This document shows positions 11,268 to 22,422 of a stretch of DNA of 64,000 bases, piece after piece (positions within the stretch are counted from its first letter, which is position 1; every line of letters begins with the position of its first letter). Origin of the DNA: Pilatotrama ljubarskyi (lineage: Eukaryota; Basidiomycota; Agaricomycetes; Polyporales; Polyporaceae). The notes beneath the pieces are model-generated. The model saw only the letters and a list, made by a program, of their open reading frames with translations. It was not told where the DNA came from and made no database searches. Made by a program: the position numbers and the translations under genes. The stretch lies in NCBI GenBank assembly GCA_022385805.1, contig MU277675.1:439018-503017 (forward strand). The letters run 5' to 3'.

Positions 11268-14181
11268 TCAGTCAATATCCATCTCGTCGATGTTGACCTG
11301 GGCGAGTGCACTTCCGGCACTTCCATGGCTGGCCCCGACTTGATCTGAGACCACGCCGCTGTGCATTATCAGTGAGTTTGGCTCATGGGTCATGCAACGT
11401 CAACTTACCTTGCTCGCTGGTAGAGCTTGTGCATCATAACATGGTATGCGCGAGGGTTCTTCTCCTTGATGCCTCGCAAAAGCAGTATATGCTCGTTATA
11501 TGCGTCGAGGAAGGCGTCGCCAGAGAAAGCAGCCGGCTTCTGAATCCCTGACTTCCATTCTGACAGAGAGGCGTGTATCTAAGATGAAAGGTATGTCAGC
11601 TATGCACACGCGCTGTAGGCGCAGACAATGCAGGCTTACCGCAGTTCCCACGAGGGCGAGCATCACCAACGGGACCTCCTTCTCATCAGGGCGGCTTGTG
11701 AAAGTGGATACGAACTCAGACACGTGCTTGGCTGCAAAGGAGCTCGTGCCGTTGAAGAAGCACGCCCGTAGGGTGGAGAAGACACCAGGGTGCTGATAAG
11801 GCTTGTTCCAAGGGATAGCCGCTTGACTGGCAAACTAACACAGGAGTCACAGTGTTGCCAGACAGGTCAGCCAAAGAAGACAACCCTGGACGCTGAACGA
11901 AATGGGAGTGAAGCACGTACGTCAGCCGGATATATGTATGTCAGGTGCTTCAGAAGCCAGGCTACCCTATCCTCGCAGTTCTCCTGGCCAAGCACATAGC
12001 TTGCCGCAACATTTGCATCCGCACTCTTCTTGATGACACCCCTGAATGTACTGATACGTTGATTAGGCTAGCAATCAGGGGACGTCAGCAACAGTCCCGT
12101 ACGCACAGCATGACTGTCCACCTACAATCGATGCCAGAGAGCGCGTAAAGGCCTTGTCCGCTGACAGGCGCTTCTGTAGACCGAAAAATCCAAGCTCTCC
12201 GGCAGCATCGAACATGGCCTTGGCTACAGACTGGCCGCGTTGGACAGCATCTGGGAAGGCGTGGACGAAGGCGAGGTTGGCTTCGAGGCGGGGGAATGCG
12301 GCGCGGACGGTCTCAGCGATGTGTGTTTGTTGAGCATTGAGCGAGAGGACACCTCCAGCATTGGCGGGCGGCATGATCACGTAGGCGTCAGCGGGCACCG
12401 GCGCATCAGGACCAATGGCAACGATTCCGGCCATCGCGACCATCGCGGCATGGTGAGCGGGACTTACAGGGGGTTCTGAGAGGGCACGGTCCTCGTCCAC
12501 AGTCCAGCCGGACTCGTCACCGGATGCCCCTGCGGGTGGTTCATCACTGACGGGAGACTTGCCAGCTCCAGCAGAACGATCTGCACGCTGTATGCCGGAT
12601 GATGAGCTGGCTTGTGCTGCACCAGCGCTGTTGCTGGATGACCCGGAATCCTTCCAGACAGGTTGCTTTGTGAGATGGGACGAGGCAGGGTCAGCTGCCA
12701 CTGCCAGGACGCAAAGCCTTGTTACGAAGAGGATGAGCGCACCTCTGCAATGTGCTGCAAGTCACGTTTGGTAAGAGCACGCTGGATGAGAGCCTCGCAC
12801 ATCAGCTCCTGCAGAATCAGTGCGATTAGTCAGAATGACAGAACCTTATTACTGTGGCTGAGTAGTGTCTTGCCAGCACTTAGGGTTCTCGTCGACGCAC
12901 CCACCTCTTCACTATCACTATACCCATCCTGTACGCGAGTACCAGCAGAACTCCCGGCCGCCTTTGCTGTGTCCACTTAGGGAATCAGTTAGAGGCTGTG
13001 ATATGCCGATCTAAGTCGGTGCGACACTGCTGGCATAGCGGCTCACCATGAACGGTCGGTGCCCGACGTTTTCCCTTGCCTTTCGACAAGCTGACTGCGG
13101 ACTTAGCGCTCAGGCTTTCACCACTGATCCAGGAAGGACGCTGCAGAACGTGCGAATACCTCAGTTGTCAGGCTCCACCCATACACAAGTAATCGAACAC
13201 GCACCTCAGCAGCAAGCCCTGCCGCAATAGACTCCGGGCTATCATCGTCATCTTCCTCACCAGAGGAAGACATCTCAGCATCCTCATTCTCCATCTCATT
13301 GGAGCCATCAGATGGTATGTCCTCTTCAGCGTCCTTGCCTCGAGTACTCCGAGCCGTCGCCTGAGCATTCTTCTTGCCATTGTTGTCGTGCACAGCCGTA
13401 GAGCGAGCGCTAAACCTAGCTCGAGTGGCACTGAGCGGCTCGCCCTCGCTGCCGGAGTTGTAGCTGACGATGTTCTTGGCCTCTGTGTAAGACCATGGAA
13501 TCCTAGTAAGCATACATCAGTGATCCAGTACTCCGCTAGGCTTACTCTTCGTGGACTTAGAACGTGCTTGGGCGTCGCTCTTGCCAGCAGTGCCAGCAAC
13601 CACAGTTTGATCAACTGACTCGGTGGAAGTGGGAGCTATTGTAATGTTCTGAGAGTGAGCGTCGAGCCTGTGCAAATGACTTCTGGTACTCACACATATT
13701 ACTGACAGCCTGAGGTCCCTTGGCCTTCTTTGATGGCCGTGCAGCTTGGTCGGCGGGAGCCGAGGGTGGCACCGCCGCTGCCGAGTTTGCTCGTTTACGG
13801 TCTACACGTCATGCCAATGTATGGCCTCGTGAATTGATTCAAGATACAACAAGGACAGATTGCATACTGACTTTTGGGTGCTGCTTGAACAGTTCCATCA
13901 ATGTTCTGGACGTGAGCCTGCTGGGGTTGAGTCGGCGCCTTCCGGCGCTTACCCTTCGAAGCCTGTGTTGCAGCGTCCTGGGCTGTATGTATATGTCAGT
14001 ACTATCTGGACACTGTATAACCACTGCAACGACATGTTTACTGACTCTGCACGTTGCCTGCAGGCATTGTGCTGGCTATGGCTGGACTGGGAGTAGGTGA
14101 TTTAGGCGGTGCGCTGGCGCTGGCAGTGGCAGAGTGAGCTACAGACTTCTTGTTGGCCGAACGAGTGCGTCGAGTTGACAT
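11268..14181 (-). CDS. Plavaka-borne partner gene with DUF6532-like domain
   Basis: Multi-exon gene read from ATG 14181 (MSTRRTRSANKKS) to the stop at 11268, ending NIDEMDID. The N-terminal half is low-complexity with basic and acidic patches (GKRRKAPTQ, KGKGKRRAPT, SSSGEEDDDD) and looks nuclear. The C-terminal half matches the DUF6532 pattern: an exon starting ELMCEALIQRALTKRDLQH, then RGVIKKSADANVAASYVLG, STLRACFFNGTSSFAAK, RPDEKEVPLVMLALVGTA and LRGIKEKNPRAYHVMMHKL. At least ten short introns with GT donors are needed. Function is unknown; being inside the terminal repeats and divergent from the transposase it travels with the element and may assist or regulate transposition. Some junctions are approximate, and I did not verify the frame through every one. 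Confidence 0.75.
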
Positions 14182-14557
14182 ATTTCAAAGGAGCACAAAA
14201 ACGCTGAGAGTCTAAGGTATCAGAGAGAGGTAAAAAGTGAAGGGTGTTGAAAGAAGGAAGAAGGCAGTAGAGAAGAAGGCGTCGAGAAGACAGGCGGGGA
14301 GGAACTCCGAGTCTAGGATTGGTAAGTCCCGCTCTCGTGCAACGTGCACCTCGTGTCTACGCAACAGCCGGCTAATCTGATTTTATTAGAGATTGGGGCC
14401 TGATTTTCTGGCACGTGTATGAACGGACACGAGGTCTCTCCGAAGCCCGGTGTCTGCGCGGCCATTCCTTACCAATTTGACGGTCTTCCCGGTCTCCCTG
14501 CGCCATCTGTGCATCGAACTTGATTGCTCTCCTCCTGCTCCGTAATTTCTCCCAGTC
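14182..14557. promoter_or_regulatory. Divergent promoter of the Plavaka element
   Basis: A 376-base gap between the start codons of the two element genes. No TATA box was clear and there is no ORF with coding character. Co-regulation of both genes from this spacer is likely from the arrangement. Confidence 0.5.
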
Positions 14558-17500
14558 ATGACGACCAAATGCCCTGGCTGCCGTGTCGGATTCTCTCTGT
14601 CTGGGCTCTCAAAGCATATCGCGCTCACTACAAACAGTGCATGTCTTGCACAAGGGCTTCCCGAACTCCCGACCGCTGGTGTTGCTCTTCCAGAAGTTCA
14701 TATACCTGATCTCGACACCGCACCAATCCCATTCGAAGGCGACCTCTTTGGCTCCTATGGGGCTGGCGACTTCCCAGAACAGGATGGCGAGGACCTGGAA
14801 TTACTGCCCGAAGATCTCCATAACCCTCCGACTCCAGGGTTTCCACCGACCTCTGACGACGAGGACGATGACCTACCCGAGCCTGAAGGTTGGGAACCTC
14901 CCATTCGCCCTGTGCCACCATACCAGGACGCTCCTGCTGCACCTGCTACGAGTCAAGCACCCAGTGTAAGCCCCGCCCTTCCCACTGCTTCTGAGCGCGA
15001 GGCGGCTGCCCGTGCGGCCGGTGCAAAGACATTTGTCGTTCCCTTTCCTTGCGACACAGCAGGAGCTCCGGTCGAGAAGGCGCCTCAGACGACAGGCGGC
15101 TATGCTCTTTATCAGCAGGATCTCAGTGGCCAGGCAGCGAGCAATCCGTATGCCCCTTTTGCTTCAAAATTGGATTGGGAAATGGCAAGATGGGCCAAAT
15201 TGCGAGGTGCAGGCTCAACAGCCTTTACGGACTTGCTTACGATCGAAGGAGTACGCGTCATTGTTGTCTGCATCATATCCTGTTCATCCTGCTGATTGGC
15301 GGTCCCCCAAGGTGGCTGAGAAACTCGCCCTGTCGTACAAGAACTCGCGCGAGCTCAACAATATCATTGACGGCCTTCCCACCGGGAGGCCTCGCTTCCA
15401 GCGGGAGGAGATAATTGTCGCCGATGAGGCATTTGAAGTGTACTTCCGCGACATTCTTGAATGCATAAGGGCCCTCCTGGGAGATCCCGAGTTCGCCCCA
15501 CTCCTCCTCCTTGTGCCTGAGCGCCACTACGCCGATCCGCAACACAAGGATCGAGTGTACTTCGACATGAACACAGGCAAATGGTGGTGGGCCACGCAGG
15601 TAGAGCATGAAATGGATCTTCCGCCTCCCGACGCATACTGATCACGTGTCTAGGCCGCGCTCGAACGTGAACGTCCCGGTGCTACAGTCATCCCTATCAT
15701 CATCTCCTCCGATAAAACCCAGCTCACTCTCATCGGCAACAAGACCGCCTACCCCGTATACATGACGCTCGGCAACCTACCAAAGGACATCCGTTGCAAG
15801 CCCTCTCGACGAGGTCAGATACTGCTTGCCTATCTGCCTACGACCCGTCTCCTTCATATCACCAACAAGGCCGCTCGACGTCGTACCCTCGCGAATCTCT
15901 TCCATGCGTGCATGAGCCGTGTTCTACAGCCCTTGGAATCAGTCGGAGTCGATGGCATGCACTTCTCAAGTGGCGACGGGATTGTGCGTCGTGGTCATCC
16001 TATCCTTGCCACCTTTGTCGGCGACTACCCAGAACAAGTCCTTGTGACGGGATGCAAGACCGGTGAGTGCCCAAAGTGCAAGGTACCCCGCGACGAGCTC
16101 GGCAACAATGTGACCACCCTTGCCCCACTCCGAGACCTCGCCAAGGTACTCGATGCTCTCGCAGCCATAGACGAGGGTGCGCTTGCCTTCACACGTGCTT
16201 GTCGCGAAGCGGGCATCAAGCCTCTGGACCACCCATTCTGGGAAGACCTCCCGTACACCAACATCTTCGTCAACGTCACCCCTGACATCCTCCACCAACT
16301 CTATCAGGGCGTTGTCAAGCATCTCGTTGCTTGGCTGCAGGCCGCCTATGGACCCGAAGAGATCGACGCTCGGTGCCGCCGTCTACCTCCGAACCATAAT
16401 CTCCGACATTTCACCAAAGGTATCTCAACCCTCTCGCGCGTCACCGGCAAGGAGCACCAAGATATCTCCCGTATTCTCATGGGACTAATCATCGGTCTCC
16501 AGCTGCCCGGTGGCATGTCCTCTTCGCGTCTTGTTCGCGCCACTCGTGCTCTCTTGGACTTTCTGTATCTCTCCCAGTATTCCTGCCACACTACGAAGAC
16601 CCTGACGCTCCTTGATGAGGCATTAGCCGCCTTCCATGCGAACAAGGGGATCTTCGTTGACCTCGGCATTCGGGAGCATTTCAGGCTCCCAAAGCTACAT
16701 GCGCTCGAGCACTACCGCCGCTCGATCGAACTCTTTGGCACTACGGATAACTACGATACACAGTACTCAGAGCGCTTGCACATCGACTTCACCAAGGAGG
16801 CCTACCGCGCGAGCAACCGCAAGGACGAATTCGCACAGATGACAGTGTGGTTGGAGCGCAAGGAGAAGGTGCAGCGGCATGAGAAGTATGTTGAGTGGCG
16901 TCTCTCTCAATTGGCTCCAAGTCCGACGTCGAGCGCCAGACCCGACAGCGGCCTGCGCGCAGTTGGTATGTACCTCTTTCCTCCCCTTGTGAACTTGTAT
17001 GCGTGCTGATAGTGACTGACAGAGTGTCACAATCTTGACGGCGGCCTCTCCACCAGCATCCCCGCGGCTTCCGACACGCGCGTCATCATGTCGCAGCACC
17101 CGTCGGTGAAAGCTGTCGCCTTCGAGGACGTCCTCTCGAAGCATGGCGCCACTTACTTCCGGGACGCGCTAGCGCGATTCGTCGTCTCCTTCAACCGCCC
17201 CACACTTTCCGCTTCTGAGGTCGAACTTGCCTGCGGTGGCATTTACTTCCCCTTTCGAACTGTGCCTGTCTTCCACAAGATCAAGTTTGCTTTGCGGGAT
17301 ATCCATGGTCTCGGCGTCACGCATTCAGTAGTACAAGACGTCGTTCATGCTCGGCCTGCACGAGTAGGTAAGTACGGTGCAGAATTGCCGGCGCGCTTCG
17401 ACACTGTTCTGGTCCGTACGAGTGAGGCTTCGGATCGTGGTGCAATACAAGGTGCGTAACTTATTCGACAAGGCGTGACAGTACACGAGATGCGAACTGA

Positions 17501-17881
17501 CGCTTTCATGCAATATTAGGATATCGCGTCGCACAAGTGCGGCTTGTCTTCACCGTCCCGGCAAGAGCCATGGATGCCCTGTTCCCCCGCCTTGACATCA
17601 CTTCACGCCCACGACACCTCGCATACGTCGAGTGGTTCTCGGCGTCTTCGCACATCGCGCATCCCGACCATGGTCTCTACAAGGTTTCCCGCTCGCTTCG
17701 TCGGGGTGCGAGGCTATGTAGTGTGATCCCCGTAGATCAGATCGAGCGCAGTTGTCGCCTGTTCCCGGAATTTGGTCCTGTGGCTCCGCGCGACTGGACC
17801 AGCAGCAATGTTCTGGAGACGTGCCCGTCGTTCTTGTTAAATACCTTTCTCGATCGGTCCATGTACACAATGATCCACTGA
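14558..17881 (+). CDS. Plavaka transposase
   Basis: DDE-type transposase of the Plavaka clade, 1027 residues. Exons 14558-15250, 15312-15599, 15654-16965, 17023-17451 and 17520-17881 join without a frame break. The N-terminus carries a Cys/His finger (MTTKCPGC ... LSKH ... C), followed by an acidic linker with proline-rich stretches. Plavaka landmarks are all present: LALSYKNSRELNNIIDGLP, the IIISSDKTQLT beta strands, VDGMHFSSGDG, GCKTGECPKCKVP, the hallmark PDILHQLYQGVVKHL, and ERLHIDFTKEAYRASNRKDE. The end (FLDRSMYTMIH) fits the usual Plavaka terminus. No internal stops or frameshifts were seen, so the protein may be functional. I did not assign the three catalytic acids with certainty. The acceptor at 15311 reads CAAG, which is weak. 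Confidence 0.92.
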
Positions 17882-18001
17882 TGAGCGTCCAGTAATCTAT
17901 ATTAGTGAGTCTCGTATGAGTGTCACGATGGTTACAAACAATGAGCGAGCTGAGACGGACAAGAGAGCCCATTAGAGGCATTTGCAGGCAGACATCGCTA
18001 A

Positions 18002-18037
18002 ATTATGGCTAAATACGGCGGGAGGTTTTTCCTGATG
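18002..18037 (-). repeat. Right terminal inverted repeat of the Plavaka element
   Basis: Reverse complement of the left end at 10497 with two mismatches. It begins 120 bases after the transposase stop and is directly followed by CA, then F-box coding sequence. Confidence 0.95.
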
Positions 18038-19306
18038 CAGTACCGCACAGAATGCGCTCGAGCTCGATTCTGAACGATTCCAGTATGTCGACGATCTGAC
18101 TCATCTGCAGTGCAGAGGACGACTCCATGGTGATATTTATCGTTCGGAGATGGGGGAACTTGAGACGACCGGAGAGGAAGGCGGGGATGTGACACGCAGC
18201 GTTGTAGCGGCAGTGCAAGTCGATACGGAGCGTGGTCAATGCGCTCATGTTCGAACCACTGTCGCTCAACGACCCTGAATAGAGAAGATCATCATCAGAG
18301 GGAAGCCACATCTTATATAGACGCAAACATGCACATGGAGCGATGTGGCTGCTCAGTAGCTGCAAGGCCCCTTCGCCAATTGTGAGACGCTCGAGGGTAA
18401 AGGCACACCCTTCGAGGAGCTGGAGAGTACCTTCGACCAGGACAGACCTATGGGTGGGAAGCTATTATAGCGGCGCATTAGTTGAGCATGGCCTGACCAG
18501 GAGAACCATAGAGCCCACCAAGTCAGCCATGTGTGGTCTGATATCCAGACGGAGCTCGTCCAGGGGAAAACGGAACAGCTCGTTGGTAGGTCTCAGTCCG
18601 AACGGGCGTACGCCAGCCAGGAGACGTGTGAGAAATCAAGCACCCGGATGGATGGGATACTGAAAAGGAAATGGACGAGGTCTGTGAAGTAGCGGAACGC
18701 GACGCCCTCGAGATGCAAGCTGTTGATAGTGTGAGAAGCCAGGAGGCTCATGCGCAGACGCCAGGGAAAGGGATCTCTGTCGAGGTTACCAAAAGAGACA
18801 GGAAGAACACGGGTCTTCAGCGTGTGCAACCTTGGTAGATTCTCGACCAGTCGTGCAAGGAAAGCATCCACCAGCTGGGACTTCTGACCTGCTCCAGAGA
18901 AGAGATGAGCTGCACCGCGTCGCTCTTGGGGAGCCTGGGCCGAATCCTCTAGTCGAAGTGCATCGACACGATTGCGTGGGAGGGGCTTTGGTTTTCCTGA
19001 TTGTTCTGAGGTGCCAGCGAGAATGACTACGACCTCAACCAAGGCAGCAAGGTGCGGGTTGGTCGCGACAACCGCATGAAGAAGGGAGAGCCGAAGATAA
19101 TCGTCCGATGAGCGAAGCACAACGTCTCGAAAGAGGTAAAAGCAGCTTCTTGGTAGCAGCTGCGTGCAAAGTAACGAGCAACTGCGCAGAGTATTGTACC
19201 TCGAAGACAGTCGCACTAAGTCGGCTGACGGGAGCGGGAAGAAGCCGACAGCGTCAATTACATGTTCGATGAGTTCGATAGGTAGCCTGGGCGCTGAGTG
19301 GGGCAT
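18038..19306 (-). pseudogene. F-box gene, 5' part, disrupted by Plavaka
   Basis: Starts at 19306 (MPHSAPRLPIELIEHVIDAVG), an F-box-like N-terminus, followed by RSCSLLCTQLLPRSCFYLFRDV and leucine-rich stretches. F-box proteins are SCF ubiquitin-ligase adaptors. Coding character continues through RPFGLRPTNELFRFPLDEL and LQLLEGCAFTLERLTIG to ELERILCGT at 18038, where the transposon begins; the remainder is at 10343-10496. Besides the insertion, the frame shifts near 18600 (after SWLAYARS), and an intron-like segment near 18445-18495 does not restore phase from the coding-looking middle frame. It may therefore have been decaying before the insertion, or an intron is misread. Product is presumed lost. 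Confidence 0.75.
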
Positions 19307-20834
19307 TCAGTCGGATAGCGAGAGAAGTTGATGAGTGAAGCTCGAGGTTGAATGGATCCACGTTGGGTGGACAATGTCGTTCACTTGGAAATCTCGAGGG
19401 CCATGTGTGAACTTGAAGCAACAAAGTGGCTAACGCTCACGTGCCGGCACTGCCACGTCCCTCTCTCTTGCGGCAGATGCCGGTTTCCAATGCGGATACC
19501 GCCACACCCACTCTTCAGAATCAGTGGCCCAGTTCTCCTCCGACATCCATCTCTGTTACCGCACGAACGCCGCGCTTACCGCTTCACCGACCGGTAAAGG
19601 CTTCTAGATATAAGTCATTGAGAAAATCTCACGTGCAAGCCCGGGGATGCGCGTTTACTGGCAGCCCGTGGTCAAGCATCATTGGCCCTCAAGTTCAGGC
19701 CGTGCACTCAGCTGCATTATGCATACTGTGTGACCTGATTTCTGGCTGTCAATATATGGTAGGCCTAGCCCGCTTCAATCAAATACAAGACTGATGAGCG
19801 GTTGCACAAAGCTCAGCTTCATGGAAATCCCTATTTCAATCTGACCGACGCGCCTCAAGAGCACGAGTCTGCGTGGCACGTCTGGCAACGCATATAGAGT
19901 GCCCTATCACCTGAAGTTTGAGCTCGCTCAAACACCCACGTTTCTGCCATTTGTATTTCGGCATGCCGTATGCGCCACAGGAATCCTCGGTAAGGTTATT
20001 GTCGAGATAGACCTCGGTGATTAAACTGATCGGTGTTGTAGCGGACAAGAGTCACACTGTGAGACTCTTACCCGCTGGCCAACCGCCCTGGCTGCCACTT
20101 CGCGGCCTTGAGCATGCCGTCCGTGAAGTGTTGGATCTTTCCTGCTGCCGCGCTCTTGCTCCTGAAGCTGTGCACCTGCGTCACGATTCCGCCCAGGCCT
20201 TGGTATGCGCATGCGGCTCAACTGCGCTCATCGCAGTTAAGCAGGGTGTACAGCTTCCCGCGCGCCTGCTCTGTGACCAAGGGCGTTCCCCTCGACAATC
20301 TCGCCTCGATGACTTACCGAGACCCTCGTGCTCGTTCCTGTTGTTTACCGCTGGGCCAGGAACAGTCGAGCCAGCTTCGATCCCCCTCGACAGCTCCACG
20401 ACGTCCGCCCTCAAACACCGCCATTTGGTATTTTAATCCTGGCCGATCGAGTCAGCCCGTGTCTCGAAATGGCAGGTCTACCCGATTATCCAGGAACATC
20501 CGTTCAGCAAGACCTCCTATGCTGGCCCAGACGCCCGGCGTTTCCGACACCGGTCGGGCTCCTGTGCTTACTCCAGTGGTCTCACCCCCTGTTGGGCGCA
20601 TGTTTTTGGTTGCGGCGAGTGTTGCGAGATCGGTGAATCTGCTTACTGGCCATATGTTCGGACCGACCAGGACGGCCTTGCGGCGGAAGAATCGCTTTAG
20701 GCCATACATCTCGCCGCCGGTCCAACTTTATCTCGGTGGACGGCGTATATGAAGTGGGCGATTTGCGCCATCGCGATCATATCCACGTTTTGCTCCTCCC
20801 CCTTTGACATATCCGCTGTCTACCGGTCGACAGG
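19307..20834. other. Intergenic, no gene resolved
   Basis: 1.5 kb. A plus ORF at 20108-20752 and minus ORFs at 20021-20414 exist. A short minus stretch at 20045-20160 reads SAAAGKIQHFTDGMLKAAKW and could be a terminal exon of a small protein, but I could not build a consistent upstream model. Confidence 0.4.
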
Positions 20835-22086
20835 ATGATCGCCCAGCTCGCTCGTATCTCCTTCGCACTCGCCATCCTCTCCCTCGTTGGGTCCGCCAGT
20901 GCGGCGCAGTGCGCGCCGGGGTCATACTCGTCCAACGGCCAGACACCTTGTACTCCGTGCCAGGCCGGCACCTACCAACAAAGTACGTTCGCCTTCCTCC
21001 TCGTCGAGACATGCCGGTATTTATCTTTGATAGATTCTGGGCAAACGTCTTGTCAGTCCGCGCAGGCGGGTTGGTACGCCCAGGGCGCAGGAGCTACGTC
21101 ACAGTCGATCTGCTTGCAAGGCACGTACAGCACCGGCGGGGCTGCGACGTGCACCACGTGCCCCGCGGGGTCGTACTGCAACGGTCAGGGACAGACGAAG
21201 CCGGTGCTGTGCCCGAAGGGCCACTACTCCCCGACGACGGGTCTGGGTCAGCAATGTTACGAGTGCCCGAAGGGAACGTTCGTCGCCGTAGAAGGTGCAA
21301 CAGCGTGTTGCAGCTGGTGGGTGCCTCTATCCGCATCTTCCAAGGCGTTCTCGCTTAAGCACAACTCGCTTCTTCAGCTGCTCGGGCTTCTACAATGTAA
21401 GCTATGCCTTCCCCTGTGCATGTGGGCTGTCGTTGACGACTCGCTTCAGGATCAAACGTCTCAGGATCACTGCTTCGACTGCCCCGTACGCGGCGCATAC
21501 TCGCCCGCGGGGTCTACCTCCAAAGACCAGTGCGGTAACACGAGCGGCGGCGGCCTCACCACCTGCTCCATGTCCGGCAACACATGCCGTACGTTCTCAC
21601 CCTCTCCCCTCCGCCCTCCGTTACTCACACCCTTTGCCATGTAGCGAACACCAGCGGCTCGTTCCCCTCTTCCGCTCGCCGCGAGATCCACCGTCGCCGC
21701 CCCGAGTGCCCGCGCAGTCACCGCAGCTGCCCGGTGTACGGCCTGCGGGGCGCCATCCGCGGCCACGAGTGCATCGACGTACGGAACGACCTGGAGAGCT
21801 GTGGCGGGTGCGTGTCGGACGACTCGCAGTTCGGGGAGCGCAGCGCGGATGGCGGGCGTGACTGCAGTGCCATTCCGAACGTGGACAGTGTGACGTGCAG
21901 GAGGGGCGCTTGTGTCATTGGTAAGTGCCTCCCGTGTGTTCATGCATGGAGGAAGTGAGCTCATTATATGTCTACGTAGGTCGCTGTGCGCCTGGTTACG
22001 TTGTCTCCGAGAATGGCTCGAGCTGCATCCCGTCGCTCAGCGTCCAGGGTGCACATTACAACCGCGCATCGCGTGGCTACACATGA
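20835..22086 (+). CDS. Secreted cysteine-rich protein with CPL1/priA-like domain (copy 1)
   Basis: Extracellular protein. The start at 20835 gives a classic signal peptide (LARISFALAILSLVGSASA). Intron 20983-21033 is well supported; others fall near 21310-21390, 21405-21450, 21590-21645 and 21920-21980. The N-terminal half has ephrin-receptor/GCC2-GCC3-like repeats of the CxxCPAGxY type (CTPCQAGTYQQ, CTTCPAGSYCNGQG, CYECPKGTFVAVEG, DCPVRGAYSPAGS). The C-terminal domain reads CPVYGLRGAIRGHECIDV, DLESCGGCV, GRDCSAIPNVDSVTC and CAPGYVVSENGSSC, the CPL1-like domain first known from Lentinula PriA. Biological role is not established; members are linked to fruiting and to cell-surface or secreted functions. 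A second copy lies at 25330. Confidence 0.85.
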
Positions 22087-22422
22087 TCTGTCCTTGGTGT
22101 TGTATGTTTGATGGCGGACCAGTCGTATGTCTCTGTATATCCTTCGGGCGCCTCGGAGTCACCTATCTATTCTCGCGCCGGTATCACGGTTATCATGCCC
22201 CCCTTGTACATATTTCTCATGTATTGCACGCGCACAGCTTTCTCTGTACAACACGATGTCAATCATACACTCAATATTTGCGCACTCCAGCACGTCACGT
22301 ATAGCCCGGCACAAGAAATATTCCCAGTCGGAGTTCATCCTCGTCCGACGAATGGCATCTTGGTCGCCCTAAGAGCGACCGTGTTCAGCCCACTACGGAG
22401 CTGCCGAGGCGCGCGAGCAGAC
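22087..22422. other. 3' intergenic spacer, nothing identified
   Basis: 336 bases between convergent genes (copy 1 of the CPL1-like gene and the dehydrogenase). It holds both 3' ends; no coding signal was seen. Confidence 0.5.

Larger units (their letters stand above)
10497..18037. mobile_element. Plavaka DNA transposon, complete two-gene copy (7541 bp)
   Basis: Bounded by 36-base terminal inverted repeats with two mismatches (10497-10532 and 18002-18037), starting CATCAGGAAAAACCTCC. It contains an intact-looking Plavaka transposase on plus (14558-17881) and a divergent DUF6532-like gene on minus (11268-14181). The flanks carry a CA dinucleotide on each side, consistent with a 2-base target duplication, and the F-box gene is restored in frame when the element is removed conceptually. 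Plavaka is placed with the CACTA-like (CMC) group, for which short target duplications are known. Near-identical ends and an open transposase suggest a fairly recent insertion. Confidence 0.92.

Noticed and set aside
20045..20440. Small minus-strand gene ending SAAAGKIQHFTDGMLKAAKW
   Set aside because: The last stretch looks real, but no in-frame chain of exons back to an ATG could be built.
20108..20752. Plus ORF of 214 residues
   Set aside because: Basic, low-complexity composition, no homologous pattern, and it runs into the promoter of the CPL1-like gene.
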